The notes below the pieces were generated by a model. It ran no database searches. It was given only the letters and a program-made list of their open reading frames with translations, and had not been told where the DNA came from. Below are positions 7,142-16,052 of a stretch of DNA of 49,152 bases, in pieces. The stretch comes from Pseudomonas sp. C2B4 (lineage in GTDB: Bacteria > Pseudomonadota > Gammaproteobacteria > Pseudomonadales > Pseudomonadaceae), in the NCBI RefSeq assembly GCF_013359695.1, contig NZ_JABFMU010000050.1, positions 1 to 49,152 of the forward strand. The letters run 5' to 3'. The position numbers were made by a program, and so were the translations under genes. Each line of letters opens with the position of its first letter. Within the stretch, counting starts at the first letter, position 1.

Positions 7142-8929
7142 GTGTCCTTTAACCACTACTACCAAAGCGAACTCACCGCACTGCGCCAGTTAGGCCGTCG
7201 CTTCGCCGAGCGTAGCCCGGCGTTGGCGCCTTTCCTGGGGCAGGCCGGGCGGGATCCCGATGTGGAGCGGTTGCTGGAGGGCTTTGCATTCCTGACCGGG
7301 CGGCTGCGGCAGAAGCTCGATGACGAGCTGCCGGAGCTCAGCCATTCACTCATGCAATTGCTGTGGCCGAACTACATGCGGCCGCTGCCGGCATTCAGCA
7401 TCTTGCAGTTCGATCCGCTCCTGCAGTCGGGGCCAGCATTGATGGTCGGACGGGATACACCGATCGAGAGCCTTCCGATTGATGACGTGAGTTGTCGTTT
7501 CCGCACCTGTTATCCGACCGAAGTTCTGCCGCTGAACCTGATCTCACTGAATTACTCGGTGAAGGGCGAAGGCTCGCTGCTCAGCCTGCGTCTGGAAATG
7601 ACCGCCGAAGGCCATTTGGGTGAATTGGCGTTGAGTCGTCTGCGCCTGCACTTCACTGGCGAGCGCTACATCACCCAGATGCTGTACCTGAGCCTGCTGC
7701 GCAACCTCGAGGGTATCGAGTTGATACCGCTGGACGATGCCGGCAAACCGGTCATTGGCGCCGGCGATCAGCCGATGGCGTTCAAGATACCGGGTGATCG
7801 CGTCAAGCCGGTGGGTTTTGCCGAAGAGGAGGCGTTGATTCCGTATCCGCTGAACACCTTCCGTGGCTATCGCTACCTGCAGGAATACTTCGCCTTCCAG
7901 GACAAATTCCTGTTCGTCGATGTCAACGGGTTGGACGTGCTTGGGGGGCTGCCGGAAGACACCCTCAAGCAGGTGCGCGGGCTGGAGTTGCGTTTCGACA
8001 TTCGCAATAGCGGCACCCTGCGTATGCGACCGACCCTGGATAACGTGAAGTTGTACTGCACGCCCATCGTCAACCTGTTCAAGCACGACGCGCTACCTAT
8101 CCGCCTTGATGGCAAAGAGGACGAATACCTGCTGCTGCCCGCCGAATACGACCTGGAAAACTGCGGCATATTTTCCGTGGAGAACGTCATTGGCTGGAAA
8201 GCCGGAGGTGTCGGTTACCAGGAGTACGTCCCGTTTGAGTCCTTCGAACATGACCCGAGTTTCGACGTGTCGACCAGCCGGCCTCACTACAGCATCCGTC
8301 AGCGATCGTCGTCGCTGCACGACGGTCTCGACACCTACCTGAGCTTCGGCATCCGTCACACGGACGCCAGTGAAACCTTGTCGATTGAGTTGACGTGTAC
8401 CAACCAGAACCTGCCGCGCAAGCTCCAATTGGGACAGATCTGCAAGGCCAGCGAAGAGACGCCGGCGTTCTTGAGCTTTCGCAACATCACACCGGTTACC
8501 TCGAGTTTCGCGCCACCCCTGACCCGAGACTTCCTGTGGAAGCTGATCAGCAACATGTCGCTCAACTATCTATCCCTGGCCGACGTCAATGCGCTGAAGG
8601 TCATCCTCGAAACCTACGACTTGCCGCGTTTCTACGACAAGCAGGCAGAAAAAGTCAGCAAGTGCCTGTTGGACGGACTCAAGTCGATCAGGCATCAGCA
8701 TGTCGATCGACTGCATCGCGGGCTACCGGTACGGGGCTTGCGCACCGAACTGACCATCGACCCGCAAGGGTATGTCGGTGAAGGCGACCTGTTCGTCTTC
8801 GCTTCGGTTCTCAACGAGTTTTTCGCGCTTTACGCCAGCCTCAATTCGTATCACGAGCTTCGGGTTATCAGCACACAGGGAGAGGTGTACCAATGGACAC
8901 CACGCATGGGCCTTCAGCCGCTTCTCTAA
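7142..8929 (+). CDS. tssF: T6SS baseplate protein TssF
   Basis: The 595-residue protein starts with the diagnostic TssF N-terminus (SFNHYYQSELTALRQLGRRF, then APFLG and DPDVERLLEGFAFLTGRLRQKLDDE) and continues over the full family length. TssF forms the baseplate wedge with TssE, TssG and TssK. The start is a GTG at 7142 with a weak AGGTAA at 7130-7135; no upstream ATG is plausible because the conserved N-terminus begins right there. Its end overlaps the tssG start by 37 bp. Confidence 0.95.
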   Translation: MSFNHYYQSELTALRQLGRRFAERSPALAPFLGQAGRDPDVERLLEGFAFLTGRLRQKLDDELPELSHSLMQLLWPNYMRPLPAFSILQFDPLLQSGPALMVGRDTPIESLPIDDVSCRFRTCYPTEVLPLNLISLNYSVKGEGSLLSLRLEMTAEGHLGELALSRLRLHFTGERYITQMLYLSLLRNLEGIELIPLDDAGKPVIGAGDQPMAFKIPGDRVKPVGFAEEEALIPYPLNTFRGYRYLQEYFAFQDKFLFVDVNGLDVLGGLPEDTLKQVRGLELRFDIRNSGTLRMRPTLDNVKLYCTPIVNLFKHDALPIRLDGKEDEYLLLPAEYDLENCGIFSVENVIGWKAGGVGYQEYVPFESFEHDPSFDVSTSRPHYSIRQRSSSLHDGLDTYLSFGIRHTDASETLSIELTCTNQNLPRKLQLGQICKASEETPAFLSFRNITPVTSSFAPPLTRDFLWKLISNMSLNYLSLADVNALKVILETYDLPRFYDKQAEKVSKCLLDGLKSIRHQHVDRLHRGLPVRGLRTELTIDPQGYVGEGDLFVFASVLNEFFALYASLNSYHELRVISTQGEVYQWTPRMGLQPLL

Positions 8930-9900
8930 GCGGACTGACCCGAGGTATTCGCGAATATTCGCTGTTTCAGGCCGTACTACTGGTGGTTGACCGGTTGCGC
9001 GAAGCCCACCCGAGCCTGAGTCCGGACGAGCTATACGACCAGCTGGAATTTCAGGCCAACCCCAGCCTGGGTTTCCCTGGCAGTGATGTCGATCGCGTCG
9101 AGTTTTTTCAAGAGCACGGCCAGATGCGCGCGCGCTTGCGTTTCAACCTGATCGGTCTGGTGGGCTCCGGTTCGCCTCTGCCAGCGTTCTATGGCGAACA
9201 GGCCTTGGGTGACAGCGAGGACGGCAATCCGACTCGCCACTTCCTTGACCTTTTCCATCATCGCTTGCAGCGGTTACTGCTGCCGATCTGGAAAAAATAC
9301 CGCTACCGAGCAAGCTTCGAAAGCGGCGCCATCGACCCGTTTTCTTCACAGCTATTTGCCCTGATCGGCCTTGGCGGTGAAGAGATTCGCCGTGCTCGGG
9401 AACTGAACTGGAAGCGACTGCTGCCGTACCTCGGCCTGCTGAGCTTGCGGGCGCACTCGGCGGCGCTGATCGAAGCGGTGCTGCGTTATTACTTCAAGCA
9501 CGCTGAGCTGACCATCGAGCAATGTATCGAGCGTCGCGTGGAAATTCTTGGCGAACAACGCAATTGCCTGGGCCGTGCCAATACCTCGCTCGGTGAAAAC
9601 GTCGTGTTGGGGGAGAGCGTGCGCGACCGCAGTGGCAAGTTCCGCATCCATATCCGCGAGTTGGGCTGGCAGCGTTTTCACGAGTTCCTGCCGATCGGGT
9701 TCGGCTACCAGCCGCTGTGCGCGCTAGTGCGGTTCACCCTGCGTGACCCGCTGGATTATGACATTCGCCTGGTGTTGCGCCACGAAGAAATCCGCGAACT
9801 GCGCATCGGTGAGCAGAACGCCTGTCGCCTCGGCTGGACCAGTTGGCTCGGTCGCGAGAAAGCCGACGGCGTAGTCACCCTGGGCAGCAAAATTCATTAA
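8893..9900 (+). CDS. tssG: T6SS baseplate protein TssG
   Basis: The 335-residue product has TssG hallmarks: the early FQAVLLVVDRLREAHP helix, the FQANPSLGFPGSDV motif, the LIGLVGSGSPLPAFY motif, and FLDLFHHRLQRLLLPIWKKYRY. It begins inside tssF (37-bp overlap), the normal arrangement, and stops 13 bp before clpV. It is the partner of TssF in the baseplate wedge. Confidence 0.95.
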   Translation: MDTTHGPSAASLSGLTRGIREYSLFQAVLLVVDRLREAHPSLSPDELYDQLEFQANPSLGFPGSDVDRVEFFQEHGQMRARLRFNLIGLVGSGSPLPAFYGEQALGDSEDGNPTRHFLDLFHHRLQRLLLPIWKKYRYRASFESGAIDPFSSQLFALIGLGGEEIRRARELNWKRLLPYLGLLSLRAHSAALIEAVLRYYFKHAELTIEQCIERRVEILGEQRNCLGRANTSLGENVVLGESVRDRSGKFRIHIRELGWQRFHEFLPIGFGYQPLCALVRFTLRDPLDYDIRLVLRHEEIRELRIGEQNACRLGWTSWLGREKADGVVTLGSKIH

Positions 9901-9913
9901 GGACGTGAGACTC

Positions 9914-12568
9914 ATGAGCAACGTAGACCTGCAACAACTGATCCAGGCGCTGGACGCCGACACCCGTCGTGACCTTGAGCGTTCCGCTGAACGCTGTGTC
10001 GCCCGTGGCGGCAGCAAGATCCTCGTTGAAGACTTGCTTCTGGGCCTGCTGGAGCGCCCACAGGGCCTGCTCACCCGCGCGTTGCAGGATGCTGAAGTGG
10101 ACGCGGGTGAATTAAGCGCGGCGTTGCAATCGCGGGTCGAGCACAGCGCTTCACGCAACCCGGTGTTCGCACCGGAACTGGTGCAGTGGCTGCAAGATGC
10201 CTTGCTGGTGGCCAACCTTGATCTGGGCCAGACCCAGGTCGAGCAGGCCGCGCTGATCCTCGCGTTGCTGCGCAATCCGATGCGTTATGCCGGCAGTCGC
10301 TATCAGCAGTTGCTGGCCAGATTGAACATCGATCGTCTCAAGGAATTCGCTCTGTCCCGACAGGAGAATTCTGCTACCGCAAAACCGGCCGCACCCGGCG
10401 AGTCCTTGCTGGAACGCTTCACTCACAACATGACCCAACAGGCCAGGGACGGCCAACTCGACCCGGTGTTGTGCCGCGACAGCGCGATCCGGCAGATGGT
10501 CGACATCCTTGCCCGACGCCGCAAGAACAACCCGATTGAGGTGGGGGAGGCCGGTGTCGGCAAGACCGCTATCGTCGAGGGGCTGGCGTCGCGCATCGCT
10601 GCCGGTGAAGTACCGAAAGTGTTGAAAGGTGTCGAGTTGCTGGCCCTGGACATGGGGCTGCTGCAAGCGGGTGCCAGTGTCAAAGGGGAGTTCGAACGCC
10701 GCCTCAAGGGTGTGATTGACGAAGTCAAAGCCTCGCCGAAACCGATCATTTTGTTCATCGACGAGGCTCACACGCTGATCGGCGCGGGTGGAAACGCCGG
10801 TGGTTCGGATGCCGCCAACTTGCTCAAGCCGGCACTGGCCCGGGGTGAACTGCGTACCATCGCCGCCACCACATGGGCGGAATACAAGAAGTACTTCGAA
10901 AAAGATCCGGCCCTGGCGCGTCGCTTCCAACCGGTGCAACTGCACGAACCGACTGTCAGCGAAGCAGTGACCATCCTCCGTGGCCTGGCGCAGGTCTATG
11001 AAAAGAGCCACGGTATCTATCTGCGTGATGATGCCGTGGTCGCCGCTGCGGAGTTATCGGCTCGATACCTGGCAGGGCGGCAATTACCGGACAAGGCTGT
11101 CGATGTTCTGGATACCGCCTGCGCCCGGGTGCGAATCAGCCTCGCTGCTGCACCGGAAAAGGTCGAAAGCCTGCGCGGCGAACTGGCTGAAGGTGGTCGA
11201 CAGCGCCAGGCCCTGCGCCGTGATGCCGAAGCGGGCCTGATCATCGATCACGAAGCGCTGGATGCCCTGGAAGCGCGTCTGGACGATGCCGAAGACGAAA
11301 AAAACGCATTGGAACTGCTCTGGACTGAACAGAAGGCACTGGCCGAGCGCCTGCTGGAACTGCGACAACAGTTGGCCAGGGCCCGTGAAACCACGGTAGT
11401 CGAGCCAACCATCCAGGTTGAAGATGAACCTGAAAATGCGCTGATCGAAACCCGCTCTGGCGAGGCAGATGAAGCACCGAGTGTCGAGGCGCTCGAAGCC
11501 GAGCTTAACCAGACCCACAGCGCCCTGATCGCTGCCCAGGCCAAAGAGCGTCTGGTCAGCTTCGAAGTCTGCCCGCGCCTGGTGTCCGAAGTCATCAGCG
11601 CCTGGACCGGCGTGCCCCTGGCGCAACTAGCGCGTGAACACAACGCCAAGGTTGCCAGCTTCGCCACTGATTTGCGGGCGCGGATTCGCGGTCAGGAACA
11701 GGCCGTGCACGCGCTGGACCGTGCGATGCGTGCCACTGCAGCCGGTCTGAACAAGCCTGACGCGCCAGTCGGGGTGTTCCTGCTGGTCGGTCCGAGCGGT
11801 GTCGGCAAGACCGAAACCGCGCTGGCGCTCGCCGACCTGTTGTATGGCGGTGATCGCTTCATCACCACCATCAACATGTCCGAGTTTCAGGAGAAACATA
11901 CCGTGTCGCGTCTGATCGGCGCGCCGCCTGGCTACGTCGGTTACGGAGAGGGCGGCATGCTCACCGAGGCGGTGCGGCAGAAGCCGTATTCTGTCGTGCT
12001 GCTCGATGAAGTCGAGAAAGCCGACCCGGACGTACTCAATCTGTTCTATCAGATCTTCGACAAGGGCGTGGCCAACGACGGCGAAGGGCGCGAGATCGAC
12101 TTCCGCAATACGCTGATCCTGATGACGTCGAACCTGGGCAGCGAGCGCATCAACAACCTCTGCGAAAACGGCGAACGACCGACGGCAGAAGTTCTGGAAG
12201 AAACCATTCGCCCGGTGCTCAGCCAGCATTTCAAACCGGCGCTGCTGGCACGCATGCGCGTCGTGCCGTACTACCCGGTCAGCGGCCCGGTACTGCGTGA
12301 GCTGATCGAGATCAAACTCGGTCAGCTCGGCGAGCGGCTGAACCGTCGCCAGCTGGCTTTCACCTGGTGCCAGAACCTCGTCGATCACCTGTCCGAGCGT
12401 TGCACCCAGAGCGAGAGCGGTGCGCGCCTGATCGATCATTTGCTTGATCGGCATGTGCTGCCTTTGGTGGCCGATCGTTTGCTCGACGCCATGGCCAGTG
12501 GTGAGCCTCTCAAGCGTGTTCATGCAACGCTCGACGGCAACACCAGCGTTGTCTGCGAGTTCGCCTGA
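9914..12568 (+). CDS. clpV: T6SS sheath-recycling AAA+ ATPase ClpV (TssH)
   Basis: The 884-residue protein has a Clp N-domain (about 1-150), a first AAA+ module with Walker A GEAGVGKT (211-218) and Walker B (IILFIDEAH), a coiled middle region rich in Glu/Ala/Leu, and a second AAA+ module with Walker A GPSGVGKT (626-633) and Walker B VVLLDEVEKA. ClpV pulls apart contracted TssB/TssC sheaths in the cytoplasm. The start at 9914 was preferred to the GTG at 9905 because AAGGA at 9898-9902 is too close to the latter. The residues just before the first Walker A read PIEVGEAG where relatives usually have PILTGEAG, a small deviation. Confidence 0.95.
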   Translation: MSNVDLQQLIQALDADTRRDLERSAERCVARGGSKILVEDLLLGLLERPQGLLTRALQDAEVDAGELSAALQSRVEHSASRNPVFAPELVQWLQDALLVANLDLGQTQVEQAALILALLRNPMRYAGSRYQQLLARLNIDRLKEFALSRQENSATAKPAAPGESLLERFTHNMTQQARDGQLDPVLCRDSAIRQMVDILARRRKNNPIEVGEAGVGKTAIVEGLASRIAAGEVPKVLKGVELLALDMGLLQAGASVKGEFERRLKGVIDEVKASPKPIILFIDEAHTLIGAGGNAGGSDAANLLKPALARGELRTIAATTWAEYKKYFEKDPALARRFQPVQLHEPTVSEAVTILRGLAQVYEKSHGIYLRDDAVVAAAELSARYLAGRQLPDKAVDVLDTACARVRISLAAAPEKVESLRGELAEGGRQRQALRRDAEAGLIIDHEALDALEARLDDAEDEKNALELLWTEQKALAERLLELRQQLARARETTVVEPTIQVEDEPENALIETRSGEADEAPSVEALEAELNQTHSALIAAQAKERLVSFEVCPRLVSEVISAWTGVPLAQLAREHNAKVASFATDLRARIRGQEQAVHALDRAMRATAAGLNKPDAPVGVFLLVGPSGVGKTETALALADLLYGGDRFITTINMSEFQEKHTVSRLIGAPPGYVGYGEGGMLTEAVRQKPYSVVLLDEVEKADPDVLNLFYQIFDKGVANDGEGREIDFRNTLILMTSNLGSERINNLCENGERPTAEVLEETIRPVLSQHFKPALLARMRVVPYYPVSGPVLRELIEIKLGQLGERLNRRQLAFTWCQNLVDHLSERCTQSESGARLIDHLLDRHVLPLVADRLLDAMASGEPLKRVHATLDGNTSVVCEFA

Positions 12569-12578
12569 GGTGGGGGCG

Positions 12579-14102
12579 ATGTTCACTCAAGTACCGCAGC
12601 CGCTGGCCTATGCCGAATCGCTGTTGGCGCAGTTCGTCGGCCTGTCCCGGGCGGCGGACGGCGCTGCGCTGCTCGGTGACTTCGTGTGCGGCCTGGCCGG
12701 GCTCAGTGGTTGCGAATTGACGCAGCTGTACCTGCTCGACGCCACGCACACCTGCCTGGAAATGAAAGCCGAATGCCTCGAAGGCGTGCTGCAACCGCGC
12801 GAAGCGGCGAGCCTGCCGGCGGATTACAACGGTGAGCAACTGCTGCAATTCGCCCTCTGCCAGAACCGTGTGGTCTGCCTCAGCGAGCTGAATGGCAGCC
12901 TTCATGAAATCAATTTCCTGCCGAGCCAGGCAAAGCCATGGCAATCGTTGCTTTGCGTGCCACTGGTCAATCAGCACAACGCAGTGGAAGGCCTACTGGT
13001 TTGCGCCAGTCACCGGCACATCGACCTGCAAGGCTTCGCCCGTTCCTTTGACCCTCTCGGTACGTTCTTCCTCGGTCAATTGAAGCTGTTGCAGCGGTTG
13101 CACCGACCAGGCAGAGATACCCAGGCGACGTCCATCAACGCGCCAAGCACTACCGGTTACGGCCTGATCGGTAAAAGCAGGGCCATGCGCGAAGTCCACT
13201 CGCTGATCAGTAAGGTACTGCACAGCCCCTACACCGTGCTGCTGCGTGGCGAAACCGGTACGGGCAAGGAAGTGGTCGCCCAGGCGATTCACGATTGCGG
13301 CCCGCGTCGTTCCAAGGCGTTTGTCGTGCAGAACTGCGCGGCGTTCCCGGAAAACCTGCTGGAAAGTGAGCTCTTCGGCTACCGCAAGGGCGCATTCACT
13401 GGCGCCGATCGTGACCGGCCCGGCCTGTTCGACGCGGCCGACGGCGGAACACTGCTGCTCGATGAGATTGGCGACATGCCGCTCTCGCTGCAAGCCAAGT
13501 TGCTGCGGGTATTGCAGGAAGGCGAAATCCGTCCGCTGGGTTCAAACGACACACACAAGATCGATGTGCGCATCATCGCCGCGACGCATCGGGACCTGTC
13601 CGTGCTGGTCAGCGAAGGGAAATTCCGCGAAGACCTGTACTACCGCCTCGCGCAATTCCCCATCGTGCTGCCGGCTTTGCGCCACCGCGAAGTGGACATT
13701 CTCGACCTGGCCCGGCACTTCGCCGCCAAAGCCTGCGCATTCTTGCAACGTGACGGGGTGAGTTGGTCCAACGCGGTGCTGGACCACCTGGCCAGTTACA
13801 GCTTTCCCGGCAATGTCCGCGAACTCAAGGGCCTGGTCGAGCGTGCAGTACTGCTGTGCGAGGACGGTGTGTTGCAGGTGGAGCATTTCTCTCTGCTCAA
13901 CTCGGTCATTACAGAAGACAGCCATCTGAGCCTGCGCGAACGGCTGGATCAGGTCGAGCGCAGTTTGCTGCTCGATTGCCTGCGCAAGAACGACGGTAAC
14001 CAGACCTTCGCCGCCCGTGAACTCGGCCTGCCGCGGCGCACGTTTCTCTACCGCCTCGGGCGCCTGAACATCAACGTGGGAGGTGCCGATGGGCAAGCCT
14101 GA
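12579..14102 (+). CDS. sfa: Sigma-54-dependent activator Sfa (GAF-AAA+-HTH)
   Basis: The 507-residue protein has an N-terminal GAF-like sensory region (about 20-180), a sigma-54 activator AAA+ domain with Walker A GETGTGKE (224-231), the GAFTGA loop intact (271-276) and Walker B (GGTLLLDEIGD), and a Fis-type HTH at the C-terminus (NQTFAARELGLPRRTFLYRL). It should remodel sigma-54 polymerase at T6SS or other promoters, like Sfa2 encoded at the same place in the P. aeruginosa H2 cluster. There is no receiver domain, so it is not a classical response regulator. The start at 12579 has GAGGTGGGGG upstream; the longer open frame runs back into clpV. Confidence 0.92.
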   Translation: MFTQVPQPLAYAESLLAQFVGLSRAADGAALLGDFVCGLAGLSGCELTQLYLLDATHTCLEMKAECLEGVLQPREAASLPADYNGEQLLQFALCQNRVVCLSELNGSLHEINFLPSQAKPWQSLLCVPLVNQHNAVEGLLVCASHRHIDLQGFARSFDPLGTFFLGQLKLLQRLHRPGRDTQATSINAPSTTGYGLIGKSRAMREVHSLISKVLHSPYTVLLRGETGTGKEVVAQAIHDCGPRRSKAFVVQNCAAFPENLLESELFGYRKGAFTGADRDRPGLFDAADGGTLLLDEIGDMPLSLQAKLLRVLQEGEIRPLGSNDTHKIDVRIIAATHRDLSVLVSEGKFREDLYYRLAQFPIVLPALRHREVDILDLARHFAAKACAFLQRDGVSWSNAVLDHLASYSFPGNVRELKGLVERAVLLCEDGVLQVEHFSLLNSVITEDSHLSLRERLDQVERSLLLDCLRKNDGNQTFAARELGLPRRTFLYRLGRLNINVGGADGQA

Positions 14103-14184
14103 GTCGTTGATTTCGCCGTATTTCCGTTTAACCGCGCCACCTGAAAGCGGCGGCGCTTTGTGCTGGCCCCTGGAGACCCTCTGA
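14089..14184 (+). CDS. Possible 31-residue ORF bridging sfa and the lipoprotein gene
   Basis: An ATG at 14089 sits behind GGGAGG (14078-14083), lies in another frame at the 3' end of sfa, and runs 31 codons to a TGA whose last base begins the ATG of the next gene (TGATG). The peptide begins MGKPESLISPYFRL and is otherwise unremarkable. It may only couple translation from sfa to the lipoprotein. No family is recognised. Confidence 0.3.
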   Translation: MGKPESLISPYFRLTAPPESGGALCWPLETL

Positions 14185-14324
14185 TGCCTGTTCGTCACTG
14201 GCAAACCGTCCTGCTGACCCTCGTCGTGTTAATCGGCCTTGGTGGTTGCAGCGGCAATTACAAATTCAACGACACTGCCTATCGCCCCTTGGGTGATCCG
14301 CAGGCGGTCAATCGCGGCAAGTGA
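14184..14324 (+). CDS. Small lipoprotein of the T6SS cluster (OrfX position)
   Basis: This 46-residue ORF has a short basic start (MPVRHW), a hydrophobic core (VLLTLVVLIGLGG) and a lipobox LGGC with the acceptor Cys at residue 22, leaving a mature lipopeptide of about 25 residues (CSGNYKFNDTAYRPLGDP...). The signal is clear, so export and lipidation are expected. It lies between sfa and fha, exactly where P. aeruginosa H2 has the small gene called orfX. GGAG lies 9-12 bp upstream of the ATG, and it ends 17 bp before fha. Its role in secretion is unknown. Confidence 0.75.
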   Translation: MPVRHWQTVLLTLVVLIGLGGCSGNYKFNDTAYRPLGDPQAVNRGK

Positions 14325-14341
14325 CCGTAAGGAGTATCACC

Positions 14342-15544
14342 ATGGAACTGGTTTTCGAAATCCTGAGTACCAAGCAGTTCATGCCGACCGAACAATGCCA
14401 GAGGTCCTTCAAACAGGCCGGCGGCGTTATCGGGCGAGGGGAGGATTGCGACTGGATCATCCCGGATCGCAAGCGGCACCTGTCCAACCACCACGCGGTC
14501 GTCAGCTATCGCGACGGCACGTTTTTCCTGACAGACACCAGCAGCAACGGAGTCCGGCTGAGCGCCAGCGGCGCGCGGCTGCCCAAGGGCGAACCGGTAC
14601 GCATCGAGCACGGTAGCGTTTTCGTGCTGGGCGAGGTCGAAATCCGCGCACGGCTGGTGCGCGACCCGGCGACCCTCGACATGGAAGTTGGCCGTCCATG
14701 CGCCGCCGGCAGCGTCATACCGGACGACGCGTTTCTCGATCTCGACCCGCTGAAAGCCCTCGGACGACAGGAGCGTGTGTACTCGGAGTTCGACGAATTG
14801 CTCGCGCCAAACACCAGGCCCGAGAGCGCCCGCCAGCGCGCCGATTATGCGCGCATCGATATGGAAAGCCTGATTGTGCCGGAACTGGTTGCAGCCCCGG
14901 CCGAGCCCGAGCCCGAGCCGGCTCCGACACCGAAAGCGGTGGAGCGCCCAGGCGAAGGCTTCTGGGAGCAATTCGGCGCCGCGTTGGGCGTCGATCTCAA
15001 AGGCCTCGATCACGACGCCCGCGAGGGCCTGGCGCTGAACGCGGCGCGCCTGCTCAAGCAAAGCATCGACGGTTTACAGCAGAGCCTGCGGACCCGATCG
15101 GAGCTGAAAAACGAACTGCGTCTGGCCCAGAGCATCCTGCAAGGCACCCATAAAAATCCGCTGAAATTCTCTGTGGATGCCGGCGAAGCACTGGAAATGC
15201 TGTTGCAGTCGCATAAGTCGGGGCACTTGCCGGCCGAGCGGGTCGTAGCCCGTGCATTCCGCGATTTGCAGGCGCATCAGGTGGCGTTATTGACCGCCAG
15301 CCGTGCGGCGGTGCGCGGCACCCTGGAGCATTTTTCGCCAGAGCAGATGACGCTGCGTTTCGAGCGCGACAACAAGCCGTTGTTCGCCACCGCTGGCAGC
15401 CGCTGGAAAGCCTATGGCCGTTACCACCAGGCGCTGCGTCAGGACGACGACTGGAGCGAGCGTCTGTTGGCCCGTGATTTCGCTCAGGCCTACGAAGAAC
15501 AGATCCGCCTGATCGCCACCCTCCACACCGAACACCAAGGATGA
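14342..15544 (+). CDS. fha: T6SS FHA-domain protein (TagH/Fha)
   Basis: The 400-residue protein has an N-terminal forkhead-associated domain (about 25-100) with GVIGRGEDCDW, a shifted Ser/His pair (RHLSNHHAVV) and the TSSNG motif, which together bind phosphothreonine. A Pro/Glu linker (AEPEPEPAPTPK) leads to a C-terminal TagH/ImpI domain (EGFWEQFGAALGVDLKGL; EQMTLRFE). Fha proteins are scaffolds whose phosphorylation by the T6SS kinase controls assembly; the kinase and phosphatase genes are in this operon. The start at 14342 has TAAGGAG (14328-14334). Confidence 0.92.
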   Translation: MELVFEILSTKQFMPTEQCQRSFKQAGGVIGRGEDCDWIIPDRKRHLSNHHAVVSYRDGTFFLTDTSSNGVRLSASGARLPKGEPVRIEHGSVFVLGEVEIRARLVRDPATLDMEVGRPCAAGSVIPDDAFLDLDPLKALGRQERVYSEFDELLAPNTRPESARQRADYARIDMESLIVPELVAAPAEPEPEPAPTPKAVERPGEGFWEQFGAALGVDLKGLDHDAREGLALNAARLLKQSIDGLQQSLRTRSELKNELRLAQSILQGTHKNPLKFSVDAGEALEMLLQSHKSGHLPAERVVARAFRDLQAHQVALLTASRAAVRGTLEHFSPEQMTLRFERDNKPLFATAGSRWKAYGRYHQALRQDDDWSERLLARDFAQAYEEQIRLIATLHTEHQG

Positions 15545-16050
15545 TGCGCATGCCCCGTCGCTCGACCGCTTTTATCAAAACGCTGACGGCCTTCGTCACC
15601 CTGGTGCTGTTGACCGGTTGCTCGTCGCTGTCGCCGTACTCCACGGTGACCAAGCTCAACCTGAAGCTGACCGGTAGCGATCAACTGAATCCGGATCTCA
15701 ACGGTCGCCCGTCACCGATCGTGGTGCGGCTGTACGAACTCAAGCACCCGGTGGCCTTCGAGAACGCTGACTTCTTCAGCCTGTATGAACGCGCCAGGGA
15801 ATCGCTGACTCCGGATCTGGTGACCAGCGAGGAGCTCGAACTGCGCCCGGGCGAAACAGTGGATTTGAAGCTTAGCGTGGAGGAGGGCAGCCGTTATGTC
15901 GGCGTCCTCGCTGCCTATCGCGACCTGCCGGAAACCAAATGGCGCCACACGATCCAGATCACTGCGGTGCAAGTCACCGAAGCCGACCTGACCCTCGACA
16001 AGGCCGGCATTCGCAACACCCATGAAGTGTTCGCCAAGGTGGATGACTGA
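15541..16050 (+). CDS. tssJ: T6SS outer-membrane lipoprotein TssJ
   Basis: The 169-residue precursor has a basic N-terminus, a hydrophobic stretch and a lipobox LLTGC with Cys27, followed by a beta-sandwich domain (LNLKLTGSDQLNPDLNG, PIVVRLYELK) typical of TssJ/Lip. It anchors the TssM periplasmic domain to the outer membrane. The ATG at 15541 overlaps the fha stop; an ATG at 15550 has better spacing from AAGG (15537-15540) and may be the real start. Confidence 0.92.
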   Translation: MMRMPRRSTAFIKTLTAFVTLVLLTGCSSLSPYSTVTKLNLKLTGSDQLNPDLNGRPSPIVVRLYELKHPVAFENADFFSLYERARESLTPDLVTSEELELRPGETVDLKLSVEEGSRYVGVLAAYRDLPETKWRHTIQITAVQVTEADLTLDKAGIRNTHEVFAKVDD

Positions 16051-16052
16051 CG

